Source of the DNA: Paenibacillus taichungensis
GTDB taxonomy: Bacteria > Bacillota > Bacilli > Paenibacillales > Paenibacillaceae
Direction: 5' to 3'
Length of the DNA stretch: 64,000 bases
Assembly (NCBI RefSeq): GCF_003287275.1
Contig: NZ_QEVW01000014.1
Span: 248,001 to 312,000 of the forward strand
Below, piece after piece: positions 9,306 to 17,148 of the stretch. A program made the position numbers and the translations under genes. The notes beneath the pieces were generated by a model. That model made no database searches. It saw only the letters and a program-made list of their open reading frames with translations, and was not told the DNA's origin. The first letter of the stretch is position 1, and every line of letters begins with the position of its first letter.

Positions 9306-10349
9306 ATGAGTTTGACGTATCATGAAGTAAAAGAACAATATAAGGCATTGCAGCAGACCTACAACTATTTACTGGCCAAGCGCACGGAATTTACTGCCTT
9401 TGTCCAAGCTCAAGCGATTACCTCCGTAACCTTCGTTGGCGCCGGGTCCAGCTATTGCTTGAGCGAAACGGCCGCTTTTTCCTTCCGTTTGCGTGCTGGC
9501 CTGCCTGCAATGTCACTTGCTGCTGGTGATCTCATGCTCCATGCAGACCGCTATCGTCCCATGCTGGAGGGCAGCCTGATCATAGCGCCGTCACGATCTG
9601 GCAGTACGAGTGAGGTCGTTGAAGCGTTACGTTTACTCCAGTCCGATCAACGTATTCCTTTATTAACGATTTCTTGTGTAACGGACTCGCCGTTATCCAA
9701 AAGCGCCGATTTCCCTCTAGAACTGCCCTGGGCTTTTGACCATAGCGTTTGCCAAACCCGCACAGTGACCAATCTGTATGCAGCCAATCTCCTTCTTGCC
9801 GCTTTTCTTGCTGGTGATGAGGAGCTGATTATTGATATGCAGGAAGCGATTCATCAAGGTGAAGCCTATATGGCACGTGTAGAGGACAGCATCCGCCGCG
9901 TCTCCAACTTCAATTGGACGAACGCAGTCCTGCTCGCAGACGGTGAACTACAAGGGCTGGCAGCCGAGGGTGCCATCGCTCTGACCGAGATTGCCAAGAC
10001 GCAAGCCCACGCATACCATCTTCTTGACGTCCGGCACGGGCCGATGGTCACTGTAGGTTCAGATACACTAGTGATTGCTGCCTTGTCGGACAGCGGTATT
10101 GAGCATCAGCGCAATCTGTTGAGGGATATTAAGGAGCGTGGAGCCACCATTATTACGTTTTCCGACCGGACGATGGACATCCCGCAGGAGTTCATTGACC
10201 TTGAAATCACAACTGATCGTCCGCTTAATACAGCGGTAAGAGGTATCCCTTTCATTTTCATCTCGCAAATCGCTGCTTTGGCTAATGCCGAACGCCATGG
10301 TATTAACCCGGATCAACCGGATGGGCTGGTTGCCTGGGTCAAGCTGTAA
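9306..10349 (+). CDS. Double-SIS-domain sugar-phosphate isomerase/deaminase
   Basis: A 347-aa protein with two SIS domains. T-F-V-G-A-G-S-S-Y (about 42-50) is the first phosphosugar-binding turn, and A-P-S-R-S-G-S-T-S-E (about 95-104) the Ser-rich loop. The C-terminal N-P-D-Q-P-D-G-L-V-A-W-V-K tail resembles GlmS and its relatives. Length matches FrlB, AgaS and the GlmS isomerase half, without the glutaminase domain. SD GGGAGG is 8 nt from the ATG. Divergent from a kinase/aldolase operon, it could be an AgaS-like amino-sugar-6-P deaminase/isomerase that makes tagatose-6-P. FrlB-type deglycase activity is an alternative, since a PfkB kinase is also nearby. Confidence 0.85.
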   Translation: MSLTYHEVKEQYKALQQTYNYLLAKRTEFTAFVQAQAITSVTFVGAGSSYCLSETAAFSFRLRAGLPAMSLAAGDLMLHADRYRPMLEGSLIIAPSRSGSTSEVVEALRLLQSDQRIPLLTISCVTDSPLSKSADFPLELPWAFDHSVCQTRTVTNLYAANLLLAAFLAGDEELIIDMQEAIHQGEAYMARVEDSIRRVSNFNWTNAVLLADGELQGLAAEGAIALTEIAKTQAHAYHLLDVRHGPMVTVGSDTLVIAALSDSGIEHQRNLLRDIKERGATIITFSDRTMDIPQEFIDLEITTDRPLNTAVRGIPFIFISQIAALANAERHGINPDQPDGLVAWVKL

Positions 10350-10416
10350 AAAGAAAGGTTAGTTCTTCCGATCAGCTTGGACGTTTCGAGCAAGGGTAAT
10401 TTCAGAGGAAAATCCT

Positions 10417-10448
10417 AAGACTTCTATTCGAGGCAGAATAGAAGTCTT
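10417..10448 (+). terminator. Hairpin after the SIS gene
   Basis: Perfect 13-bp stem (AAGACTTCTATTC at 10417-10429 with its complement at 10436-10448) and a 6-nt loop, ending in a short T run. It lies 67 bp after the SIS stop codon. Confidence 0.7.
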
Positions 10449-10575
10449 TCAATTGAAGGTCAAGAGTGAATTTATACACCCAGTGAGATAATTAGGCAAA
10501 CATTTGATATGAATGATATAACGCTAGAATTATGATTCGGTACATAATAAAGATATTAAAAGGAGGGCTTTTAAC

Positions 10576-11427
10576 ATGGAAAAAGTAATACTTAACAATG
10601 GTGTAGAGATGCCCATTATGGGTTTTGGTGTTTTTCAAATTGCAGATCAAAATGAATGCGAACAAAGCGTTTACGATGCCATTATGGCAGGATATCGCCT
10701 GATTGATACAGCTGCTTCATATCTGAATGAAGAAGCCGTTGGTCGAGCCATTAAACGAAGTGGTGTGGCAAGAGAAGAGCTATTTATCACTACGAAGCTT
10801 TGGGTTCAGGATACGGGTTATGAAAACACTAAAAAAGCATTCGAAAAATCTCTGGAACGCTTGCAGTTGGATGTGTTGGATCTGTATTTAATTCATCAGC
10901 CTTTTGGCGATGTATACGGCTCTTGGCGAGCTATGGAGGAATTGTATCGTGAAGGAAAGATCCGTGCCATAGGGGTAAGTAACTTCCAGATGGATCGTCT
11001 GATCGATTTAATCATTCATAATGAGGTAGTTCCTGCGGTAAACCAGGTGGAAACACACCCTTTCAATCAACAAATTGAGAGTGCTGCATTTATGAAAGAG
11101 AATCATGTTCAGATTCAATCGTGGGCTCCTTTTGCTGAAGGTAAAAATAATCTGTTCCAGAATGAATTGTTGGTATCCATCGCGGAAAAGCTGAATAAAT
11201 CCGTTGCTCAGGTCGTTTTACGCTGGTTGACACAAAGAGAAGTCGTTGTCATTCCGAAGTCTGTTCGTAAAGAAAGAATTGTGGAGAATTTTGATATCTT
11301 TGATTTTGAATTAAGCCCAAATGATATGGAATCAATTACTGCTTTAGATACGAAGCAGAGTCTGTTCTTTTCTCACAATGACCCAGAGATGGTAAAATGG
11401 CTCGGTACCCGTAAACTTGATATCTGA
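10576..11427 (+). CDS. Aldo/keto reductase
   Basis: A 283-aa NADPH-dependent (beta/alpha)8 oxidoreductase with the complete catalytic tetrad: D44 and Y49 in R-L-I-D-T-A-A-S-Y, K74 in TTKLW, and H107 in LIHQP. NADPH-binding residues occur in VVVIPKSVRKERI near the C-terminus. It resembles the short AKR5-type enzymes of Bacillus (YvgN/YtbE) that reduce methylglyoxal and small aldehydes. SD AAAGGAGGG is 8 nt before the ATG. It appears monocistronic, between a hairpin upstream and an intrinsic terminator downstream. The physiological substrate is unknown. Confidence 0.93.
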   Translation: MEKVILNNGVEMPIMGFGVFQIADQNECEQSVYDAIMAGYRLIDTAASYLNEEAVGRAIKRSGVAREELFITTKLWVQDTGYENTKKAFEKSLERLQLDVLDLYLIHQPFGDVYGSWRAMEELYREGKIRAIGVSNFQMDRLIDLIIHNEVVPAVNQVETHPFNQQIESAAFMKENHVQIQSWAPFAEGKNNLFQNELLVSIAEKLNKSVAQVVLRWLTQREVVVIPKSVRKERIVENFDIFDFELSPNDMESITALDTKQSLFFSHNDPEMVKWLGTRKLDI

Positions 11428-11441
11428 CCCTTTCTAATTAT

Positions 11442-11468
11442 AAAAGTCGCCATTTCTGGCGACTTTTT
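11442..11468 (+). terminator. Rho-independent terminator
   Basis: Stem AAAAGTCGCCA / TGGCGACTTTT with a TTTC loop and a T run, 14 bp after the aldo/keto reductase. It is one of several terminators in the window with the AGYCGCC core. Confidence 0.9.
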
Positions 11469-11550
11469 GTGTTCATCCGAATCCTTGTTGGATAAATCAT
11501 CCTAGCTAAGTACACATTATGAACATCTCATATTGGACAAGAGGTGTCTC

Positions 11551-13014
11551 ATGACCCAACCCCACACTACTTTTTCTGAATTAAAGAAAAACATCTCCTA
11601 TGTGGAGCAGTCCCTTTTTCAAACTGATGATCTGAATAAACAATTTATCTCGTTACATGGTGTCGAGGGTGTACTTCTCTATATTGAGTCACTCGTGGAT
11701 CAGGAGATCATACAGACACATGTATTAGCCTCGTTGTACGACCACTGCAATCCTGTAGACCATCCCTTATTTACCACATTGGGTAGTCATCTGGAAACGG
11801 ATCTGCAAAAAGCCATAGATTCACTCATTCAAGGAAAGTGCCTCTACATACTGGATGGAGCTACCGAGTTTTATATTCTTTCTACAGAGAAAATGTATGC
11901 CCGTACAACGACGGAACCGGAAAACGAAGGCGTTATTCGAGGTGCGCATAATGGATTCATTGAGCAGCTTTCCGTCAATTTGAATCTGATTCGCAGACAA
12001 ATTATTAGTCCGTCATTAATAGTTCGTTATTTTAATGTGGGTGAGAAAACCCGTACCAAAATTGCTGTCGTCTATCTACAGGATGTAGCCAATCCGGAGT
12101 TGGTGGATAAAGTGAAAGAGCGAATTTTGTCCATTACCTCAGATATGGTTCTGGCACCCGGATTTATTGAAGAGCTCATAGAGGATAGCCCATTCTCCTT
12201 GTTCCCGCAACAGCTGAGCACTGAAAGGCCAGATCGGGTTATTGCCAATCTGCTGGAAGGGCGTTTAGCCATTCTTGCAGAAGGCAGCCCTTCAGCCCTT
12301 ATCGCTCCCGTTACATTTTTTGCATTTTACCAGAGCCCGGATGATTATCACGGTCGGTGGATGGTAAGTTCATTTTTAAGATTAATTCGAATGATGAGCT
12401 TTATCATTGCTTTCACGTTGCCTGCTGTTTATATCGCAACCATCTCCTTCCACTCGGCCATTTTACCGTTGGAGCTGGCACATACAATCAAAAAATCTTT
12501 GCAGAACATCCCGTTCCCTGCTCTTATTGAGGCAATGCTGCTTGAACTAATATTTGAAGTATTGAGAGAGGCCGGAGTGAGACTGCCCAGCCGCGTGGGT
12601 CAAACCATCGGTATCGTTGGCGGTTTGGTTATTGGAGATGCCATTGTTCGTGCAGGCCTTGTATCCTATACGATGATCATCGTTGTATCGTTAACTGCCA
12701 TTTCCTCCTTTCTCGTGCCATCTCATGAGATGAGTTCAGCAGTACGTATTCTTCGTTTTCCAATGATGATTGGCGCAGCGATCTTTGGATACATTGGTAT
12801 TGCTTTTGGACTGGTATTTCTTACAATTCATCTGTGCAAGCTGGAAACCTTCGGTTCTCCCTATTTTGCGCCGGTGGCACCTTTTCGACTAGCCGACATG
12901 AAGGATGTATTCATTCGTTTTCCGATCTGGGCGCTTCGTCAACGACCTCATGATGCCAGACCACAACAATTGAAACAGCAGAAGTTCTCTAGGAGTTGGA
13001 AAAAACGTGAATAA
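11551..13014 (+). CDS. Spore germination protein, GerA/GerKA family
   Basis: A 487-aa GerA-type germinant-receptor A subunit. A long hydrophilic N-terminal half is followed by several membrane spans from about residue 280 and a short basic C-terminal tail. Family motifs visible include PSLIVRYFNVGEKTRTKIAV and a V-R-L-P-S-R-V-G-Q-T-I-G-I-V-G-G-L-V-I-G stretch typical of GerAA/GerKA. ATG 11551 has AAGAGGTG 6 nt upstream; a TTG at 11533 would precede the SD. It is first in a three-gene operon with overlapping B and C subunits. It acts in the spore inner membrane and senses nutrients. Confidence 0.93.
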   Translation: MTQPHTTFSELKKNISYVEQSLFQTDDLNKQFISLHGVEGVLLYIESLVDQEIIQTHVLASLYDHCNPVDHPLFTTLGSHLETDLQKAIDSLIQGKCLYILDGATEFYILSTEKMYARTTTEPENEGVIRGAHNGFIEQLSVNLNLIRRQIISPSLIVRYFNVGEKTRTKIAVVYLQDVANPELVDKVKERILSITSDMVLAPGFIEELIEDSPFSLFPQQLSTERPDRVIANLLEGRLAILAEGSPSALIAPVTFFAFYQSPDDYHGRWMVSSFLRLIRMMSFIIAFTLPAVYIATISFHSAILPLELAHTIKKSLQNIPFPALIEAMLLELIFEVLREAGVRLPSRVGQTIGIVGGLVIGDAIVRAGLVSYTMIIVVSLTAISSFLVPSHEMSSAVRILRFPMMIGAAIFGYIGIAFGLVFLTIHLCKLETFGSPYFAPVAPFRLADMKDVFIRFPIWALRQRPHDARPQQLKQQKFSRSWKKRE

Positions 13015-14095
13015 AGATATTACGATCACTCGGGGACAATTATTTTTCCTGATTTTGAAATTCGAGATCGGCGTGGATATTTTGTCACTCCCTTATCGCA
13101 TCCATCTTCTATCCCATGGCGCCGGGTGGATCTCTGTTTTCCTTGGCGGTATTTTGATCCAATTAATCATATTCATGTGCTGGATGCTCATGCGGCGTTT
13201 CCCTAGCTCTTCCATATATGAAATCACGACCCTGATTACCGGTAATGTGATTGGAAAAATTCTTACAATCGGCTACATTGGATATTACCTGTTCATGGGT
13301 ACTTCTGTGCTGGTGAACGCTTACGGTGTTATTAATCGCTGGATGCTGCAGGACACACCCAGGTGGGCCATACTGTCCCTCTTTCTGTTCAGCAGCATTT
13401 ATCTGGTTCGTCAAAACCTGCGAATTATTGCGAGAGTGCTTGTACTGATTTCGTTTTTGGTTATACCCATGATGGTTTTGATCAGTTATGGACTCAAGAA
13501 AGTTAATTTGCTGTATTTGCTGCCTTTGGACGAAGCAGGCTGGCCCAATATTATAAGCGGCTCAACCGAAACGTTAATGGCCATGTTTGGATTTGAATTT
13601 TTCCTCGTTGTGTATCCCATGGTAGAAGGCAAAAGTACGGGTAAGCTCAAATCCATTGCTGCAGCAAGTGCAGTCGTCGCTGTGCTGTATTCGTTCAGCG
13701 TGTTCATATGTTCAACGGCATTCAGTCCCCAGCAGCTCGATATGATGCCTGAACCTGTTATATATCTGCTCCGTTCCATCCCGCTCGGGACAATGGATCG
13801 GGCCGATTTTCTGTTCCTCCCGATTTGGTTAATCTCCATTTTCGGCGCGATTTGCGGTTATTATTATGCTGCTTCCTATGGTTTAGGTTATCTTTTTAAA
13901 CAAAAAAACCATAAAAAAGCCGTGCCGTATGTCGTCATTGCATCTTGCATCATTGCCTACCTGCCACAGCAGCAAGAAAATCTCGAGATGGTTAGTACGG
14001 ATGCCAACAAATCAGCCTACCTATTTCTCATCATTCTTCCTCTTTTGTTGCTGATCCTGTCTTATATATTGAGACGAAAGGAGAAGACGATATGA
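13007..14095 (+). CDS. Spore germination permease, GerAB/GerKB family
   Basis: A 362-aa polytopic membrane protein of the GerAB (amino-acid permease-like) family with about ten hydrophobic spans. It starts with ITRGQLFFLILKFEIGVDIL, a typical GerB-subunit opening. The GTG start at 13007 overlaps the A gene by 8 bp and has AGGAG 11 nt upstream. The B subunit of these receptors is thought to hold the germinant-binding site, but the ligand cannot be deduced here. Its last codons overlap the C gene by 4 bp. Confidence 0.93.
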   Translation: MNKDITITRGQLFFLILKFEIGVDILSLPYRIHLLSHGAGWISVFLGGILIQLIIFMCWMLMRRFPSSSIYEITTLITGNVIGKILTIGYIGYYLFMGTSVLVNAYGVINRWMLQDTPRWAILSLFLFSSIYLVRQNLRIIARVLVLISFLVIPMMVLISYGLKKVNLLYLLPLDEAGWPNIISGSTETLMAMFGFEFFLVVYPMVEGKSTGKLKSIAAASAVVAVLYSFSVFICSTAFSPQQLDMMPEPVIYLLRSIPLGTMDRADFLFLPIWLISIFGAICGYYYAASYGLGYLFKQKNHKKAVPYVVIASCIIAYLPQQQENLEMVSTDANKSAYLFLIILPLLLLILSYILRRKEKTI

Positions 14096-15213
14096 GAAAG
14101 CGAGGAACGGTCCTTGGAATGCTGACACTACTTATGCTGTCGACAGGCTGCTGGGATCAGGACAGTCTAAAGGATGCAAGATTAGCTAATGCTTCTGCGT
14201 ATGATATAACTTCTGAGGGTGAAATCAAGCAAACTCTCGAAATTGTCGATGATTTTGAAAGTGAACAAGGCAACAGCGATAATGAAATTCATTCAGGTAC
14301 GGGGAGATCTGTTCGTCAGAGCACGGATCGAATTCGGGCCAAAGTCACTGGGGACATTCGTTTCTTCAAGTATGGAATGATTCTATATGGTAACAAACTT
14401 GCACAAAACGATATTTATCCCTATTTGGACGTCTTATATCGGGAACCTGATTATCCAACCTCACACGTAAAAATAGGCATCGTTGATGGCGCAGCCGGAG
14501 ATTTGTTACAACAAAAAAGAGTCGGCAGCATTTTGATTGGTGAGTTTATAACGAAAAAGATTAAAAGTCTGGAGGAATTGTGCATTTTCCCCGAGATGAC
14601 GTTGGAAACCCTGCTTCCACCCATGCTTGACCCAGGTCAGGATTTTGCGCTGCCCTATCTTTATCAGGACAGAGAAGAGATTGCTGCACGGGGGATTGCC
14701 CTGTTCCATGATCAAAAGTTCACCGGGAGTCTGAACACGGAACAAGGGCCACTTTACGTTATTATGAGCGGGAAATGGAATAAGGCTGCGCGCTTTGTCA
14801 AAAAGATACACTCCGGTCCTTCCAATGATCCGAGAAATTACGTTACTTATGAAGCAAATACGGAAAAAATTAAACGCAAGCTGAACGTAAAGGTGGGTAA
14901 CGACAGTCAGATTGATGTGAGTCTCCGTGTAAATCTTCCTGTTACTATTGTTGAATATCCAAGAGATCATCTTCAGGAAAAGGGTACGATTGAACGTCTA
15001 AACCGTCAGCTATCGGAAGCCATGACCCGGGATGCTGAGGTAATTATCCAGACACTACAGCGAAGTGGATGTGATTCATTTGGTATTGGAAGGCAGTTAA
15101 TTGCACATTATCCGGACTTGTGGAAACAGTTGGATTGGAACAAAGAATATGCTCAGGTTCGTTTTCACCCGGAAGTGAAGGTCAAAGTGGTCGGAAGCGG
15201 TGTATTGAATTAG
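14092..15213 (+). CDS. Germination lipoprotein, Ger(x)C family
   Basis: A 373-aa lipoprotein with signal peptide and lipobox L-S-T-G-C at residues about 16-20, followed by W-D, the hallmark C-W-D of Ger(x)C proteins. Its ATG overlaps the permease stop (ATGA), and AAAGGAG lies 8 nt upstream. It completes an A-B-C germinant receptor operon and would sit on the outer face of the spore inner membrane. No D subunit follows. A long hairpin ends the operon. Confidence 0.93.
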   Translation: MRKRGTVLGMLTLLMLSTGCWDQDSLKDARLANASAYDITSEGEIKQTLEIVDDFESEQGNSDNEIHSGTGRSVRQSTDRIRAKVTGDIRFFKYGMILYGNKLAQNDIYPYLDVLYREPDYPTSHVKIGIVDGAAGDLLQQKRVGSILIGEFITKKIKSLEELCIFPEMTLETLLPPMLDPGQDFALPYLYQDREEIAARGIALFHDQKFTGSLNTEQGPLYVIMSGKWNKAARFVKKIHSGPSNDPRNYVTYEANTEKIKRKLNVKVGNDSQIDVSLRVNLPVTIVEYPRDHLQEKGTIERLNRQLSEAMTRDAEVIIQTLQRSGCDSFGIGRQLIAHYPDLWKQLDWNKEYAQVRFHPEVKVKVVGSGVLN

Positions 15214-15262
15214 CATCAAACGCAAAGAGCCGTAGCAATATACGGATTTTTTGCGTTTGATG
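15214..15262 (+). terminator. Long hairpin after the germination operon
   Basis: CATCAAACGCAAA (15214-15226) pairs perfectly with 15250-15262, and an inner CCGTA/TACGG stem lies at 15230-15245. A T-rich bulge precedes the right arm. Probable terminator of the ger operon and possibly of the convergent arginase-like gene. Confidence 0.65.
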
Positions 15263-15309
15263 AAGCAAATCAGTTATGGTTCAACGATAATTTCTTCTCG
15301 TGTACAACT

Positions 15310-16224
15310 TTATTGATTTAAAATAGGTATTTCCCCCAGCAGGTTTTTCAGGTTAATTGCATCCCATGGCATGTGCTCGGTTATACCTAACCCCACGACA
15401 TCTGTTTCTTTCGATATTTCTTTAAGTAGATGCAGGAGCTGAGGGATTTGCAAGCTTCCCGCAGGAGAGAACATATAAGGTCCTTCAGGATTCGCGAATA
15501 GTAAGGAGCGAAAAGCTTTGGGATCCAGCACATCCAGATCCAGGTGAACAGCCAGATGCTTAATGCCGCTTTCTTTAATCCACTCTTTGATGGATGCTGT
15601 ACTTTTCGTTAATTCTTCGGCTCCGGCAGTTTTAATGCCAAGTCTTTGAATCATTTCTGTATCTGATTCAGCAGTTGTTATACCCAATCTTTCAAATGCT
15701 GCTGAGATTACTTCGCTTTCCTCTTCTGTAGGTGTTGCCAACCCCGCGATAAAGACATTTTCAGGTTTTAGAGGGATTTTTACATGTTTTGCAAACTCCT
15801 CATCCCCTTCTCCCAAAAGATTTCCTAGTGGTAGCGTATGTCCGTTATCATAACCCACGTAACCAACCAAATCACTGTGCGCATCGATCCAAATCAATCC
15901 TAATTCTCCATTATACCGTTCATTTAAATAGGCAAATGGGGCTTGTTCGACCAAGCAATCCCCACCAAACATGACGATGCGGTCAGGCATGTGAGCATGA
16001 ATAATATGCTGGGCCGCTTCCAGTTGTTCGATGAGTTGTTTTCTCCCATTGACACCATCCTCGTTTTCCAGTGGAGTTCCATCATATGCTCGTACAGGTA
16101 CTTGAATCATTGGTTGATCATTATCAGGAGCCAGCCAGGCAAGCAGTTCCGCCCCAAAAGAGTAGTTAGGATTATTCCCGCCTTGCCACTGTGGCATTAA
16201 CAGACGTATTGTTTTTTGATTCAT
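15310..16224 (-). CDS. Arginase/agmatinase-superfamily protein
   Basis: A 304-aa ureohydrolase-fold protein. Metal-site motifs: GGDC (87-90), D114-A-H116-S-D118 and H227-L-D229-L-D231-V-L-D-P. The first motif is normally GGDH; here C90 replaces the His, while the other ligands are kept. The family includes arginase, agmatinase and formiminoglutamase, plus uncharacterised GGDC members. It is divergent from two HxlR regulators, and its upstream region has a GTAGTAC/GTACTAC inverted repeat. Substrate unassigned; a two-metal centre is likely but altered. Confidence 0.85.
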   Translation of the reverse strand: MNQKTIRLLMPQWQGGNNPNYSFGAELLAWLAPDNDQPMIQVPVRAYDGTPLENEDGVNGRKQLIEQLEAAQHIIHAHMPDRIVMFGGDCLVEQAPFAYLNERYNGELGLIWIDAHSDLVGYVGYDNGHTLPLGNLLGEGDEEFAKHVKIPLKPENVFIAGLATPTEEESEVISAAFERLGITTAESDTEMIQRLGIKTAGAEELTKSTASIKEWIKESGIKHLAVHLDLDVLDPKAFRSLLFANPEGPYMFSPAGSLQIPQLLHLLKEISKETDVVGLGITEHMPWDAINLKNLLGEIPILNQ

Positions 16225-16281
16225 GTTTTTCTCTCCTTTACTTCAAAGTAAGGTTAGTATAAACTGAACGCAAATCAAAAA

Positions 16282-16310
16282 GTAGTACGCACTATTATGA
16301 CAGGTACTAC
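16282..16310. promoter_or_regulatory. Candidate HxlR operator
   Basis: Inverted repeat GTAGTAC (16282-16288) and GTACTAC (16304-16310), 15 nt apart, between the divergent arginase-like and HxlR genes. It includes TAGTACGCACT, which recurs exactly at 18667-18677. HxlR-type regulators usually bind palindromic sites next to their own gene; the assignment is inferred. Confidence 0.5.
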
Positions 16311-16329
16311 CCGAAAGGATAGCATAAAT

Positions 16330-16692
16330 ATGAGCATGGCTGAGTATCAGGGTAAGGTTAAACATATTCAAGATACGCCGTTTGGCTACACACTGTCTGT
16401 CATTGGCGGTAAATGGAAGATGGTCATTATTTATCTTTTGGCAGAAAACCAACCGGTACGCTTTAATGAACTGAAAAGACAAATTGGAGCAATTACATTT
16501 AAAACATTGAGTTCACAACTCAAAGAATTGGAAGCGGATGGTATGGTCGAACGGAAAGAGTATCCTCAAGTCCCACCTAAAGTCGAGTACAGTCTGACCA
16601 ATAAAGCAGAAACGTTATTGCCCGTTCTGGAAGGTTTGTGCGAGTGGGGAGTACAAAATCAAAGTGAAAGAGATGTGTTGGAGGATGATTAA
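16330..16692 (+). CDS. HxlR-family winged-helix regulator (first of pair)
   Basis: A 120-aa MarR-like regulator with the HxlR signature L-S-V-I-G-G-K-W-K-M near the N-terminus, then FNELKRQIG and a winged-helix core ending in V-P-P-K-V-E-Y-S-L-T. Many HxlR proteins carry a redox Cys before the GGKWK helix; here the position reads D-T-P-F-G-Y, with no Cys. ATG 16330 has AAAGGA 10 nt upstream; ATG 16297 has no SD. It overlaps the next HxlR gene, so the two are translated from one message and may form heterodimers. Confidence 0.88.
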   Translation: MSMAEYQGKVKHIQDTPFGYTLSVIGGKWKMVIIYLLAENQPVRFNELKRQIGAITFKTLSSQLKELEADGMVERKEYPQVPPKVEYSLTNKAETLLPVLEGLCEWGVQNQSERDVLEDD

Positions 16693-17068
16693 CTTTAGAA
16701 ATAAAACCTATCGCTGTACATCGGAAATTGTCATGAGCTTACTTAGCGGCAAATGGAAGATTTCTATACTCAATCACTTAACAAAAGGTTCCATTCGATT
16801 TAATGAGCTACAGCGACTTCTTCCTGATGCAACCCAACGCATGATTACGATGCAGCTTAGAATGCTTGAAAGTGACGGTCTGATTATTCGTAAGGTCTAT
16901 CCGGTTGCACCGCCAAAAGTAGAATATTATTTGTCCGATCTGGGTGAGGAACTGGCCCCCATGCTTCAGATGTTGTGCAAGTTTGGCACGACTTATATCG
17001 AGAAATTCCCCGACGAAGTATCTTGCGACAATGATGACTCTCGCCGCGACATCGCTAATGTAAATTAA
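16664..17068 (+). CDS. HxlR-family winged-helix regulator (second of pair)
   Basis: Up to 134 aa with the same fold: R-C-T-S-E-I-V-M-S-L-L-S-G-K-W-K, FNELQRLLP and V-A-P-P-K-V-E-Y-Y-L-S. Unlike its neighbour it keeps a Cys before the first helix. The start is uncertain: GTG 16664, ATG 16673 or ATG 16685 are all in frame and all overlap the first HxlR gene; GGAGG touches the last. Tandem HxlR genes with different Cys status could sense different signals. No ligand can be assigned. Confidence 0.86.
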   Translation: MKEMCWRMINFRNKTYRCTSEIVMSLLSGKWKISILNHLTKGSIRFNELQRLLPDATQRMITMQLRMLESDGLIIRKVYPVAPPKVEYYLSDLGEELAPMLQMLCKFGTTYIEKFPDEVSCDNDDSRRDIANVN

Positions 17069-17082
17069 AGTAGTCTTCATTA

Positions 17083-17119
17083 GACGGCAGCAGCTGTGTA
17101 CGAATACGCTGCCGCCGTC
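17083..17119. terminator. GC-rich hairpin between convergent genes
   Basis: CGGCAGC (17085-17091) pairs with GCTGCCG (17108-17114). There is no T run, so it is only a possible terminator between HxlR and the gene at 17149. Confidence 0.4.
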
Positions 17120-17148
17120 ATATCATCTGTCACGAATGGTTTAAGGCA

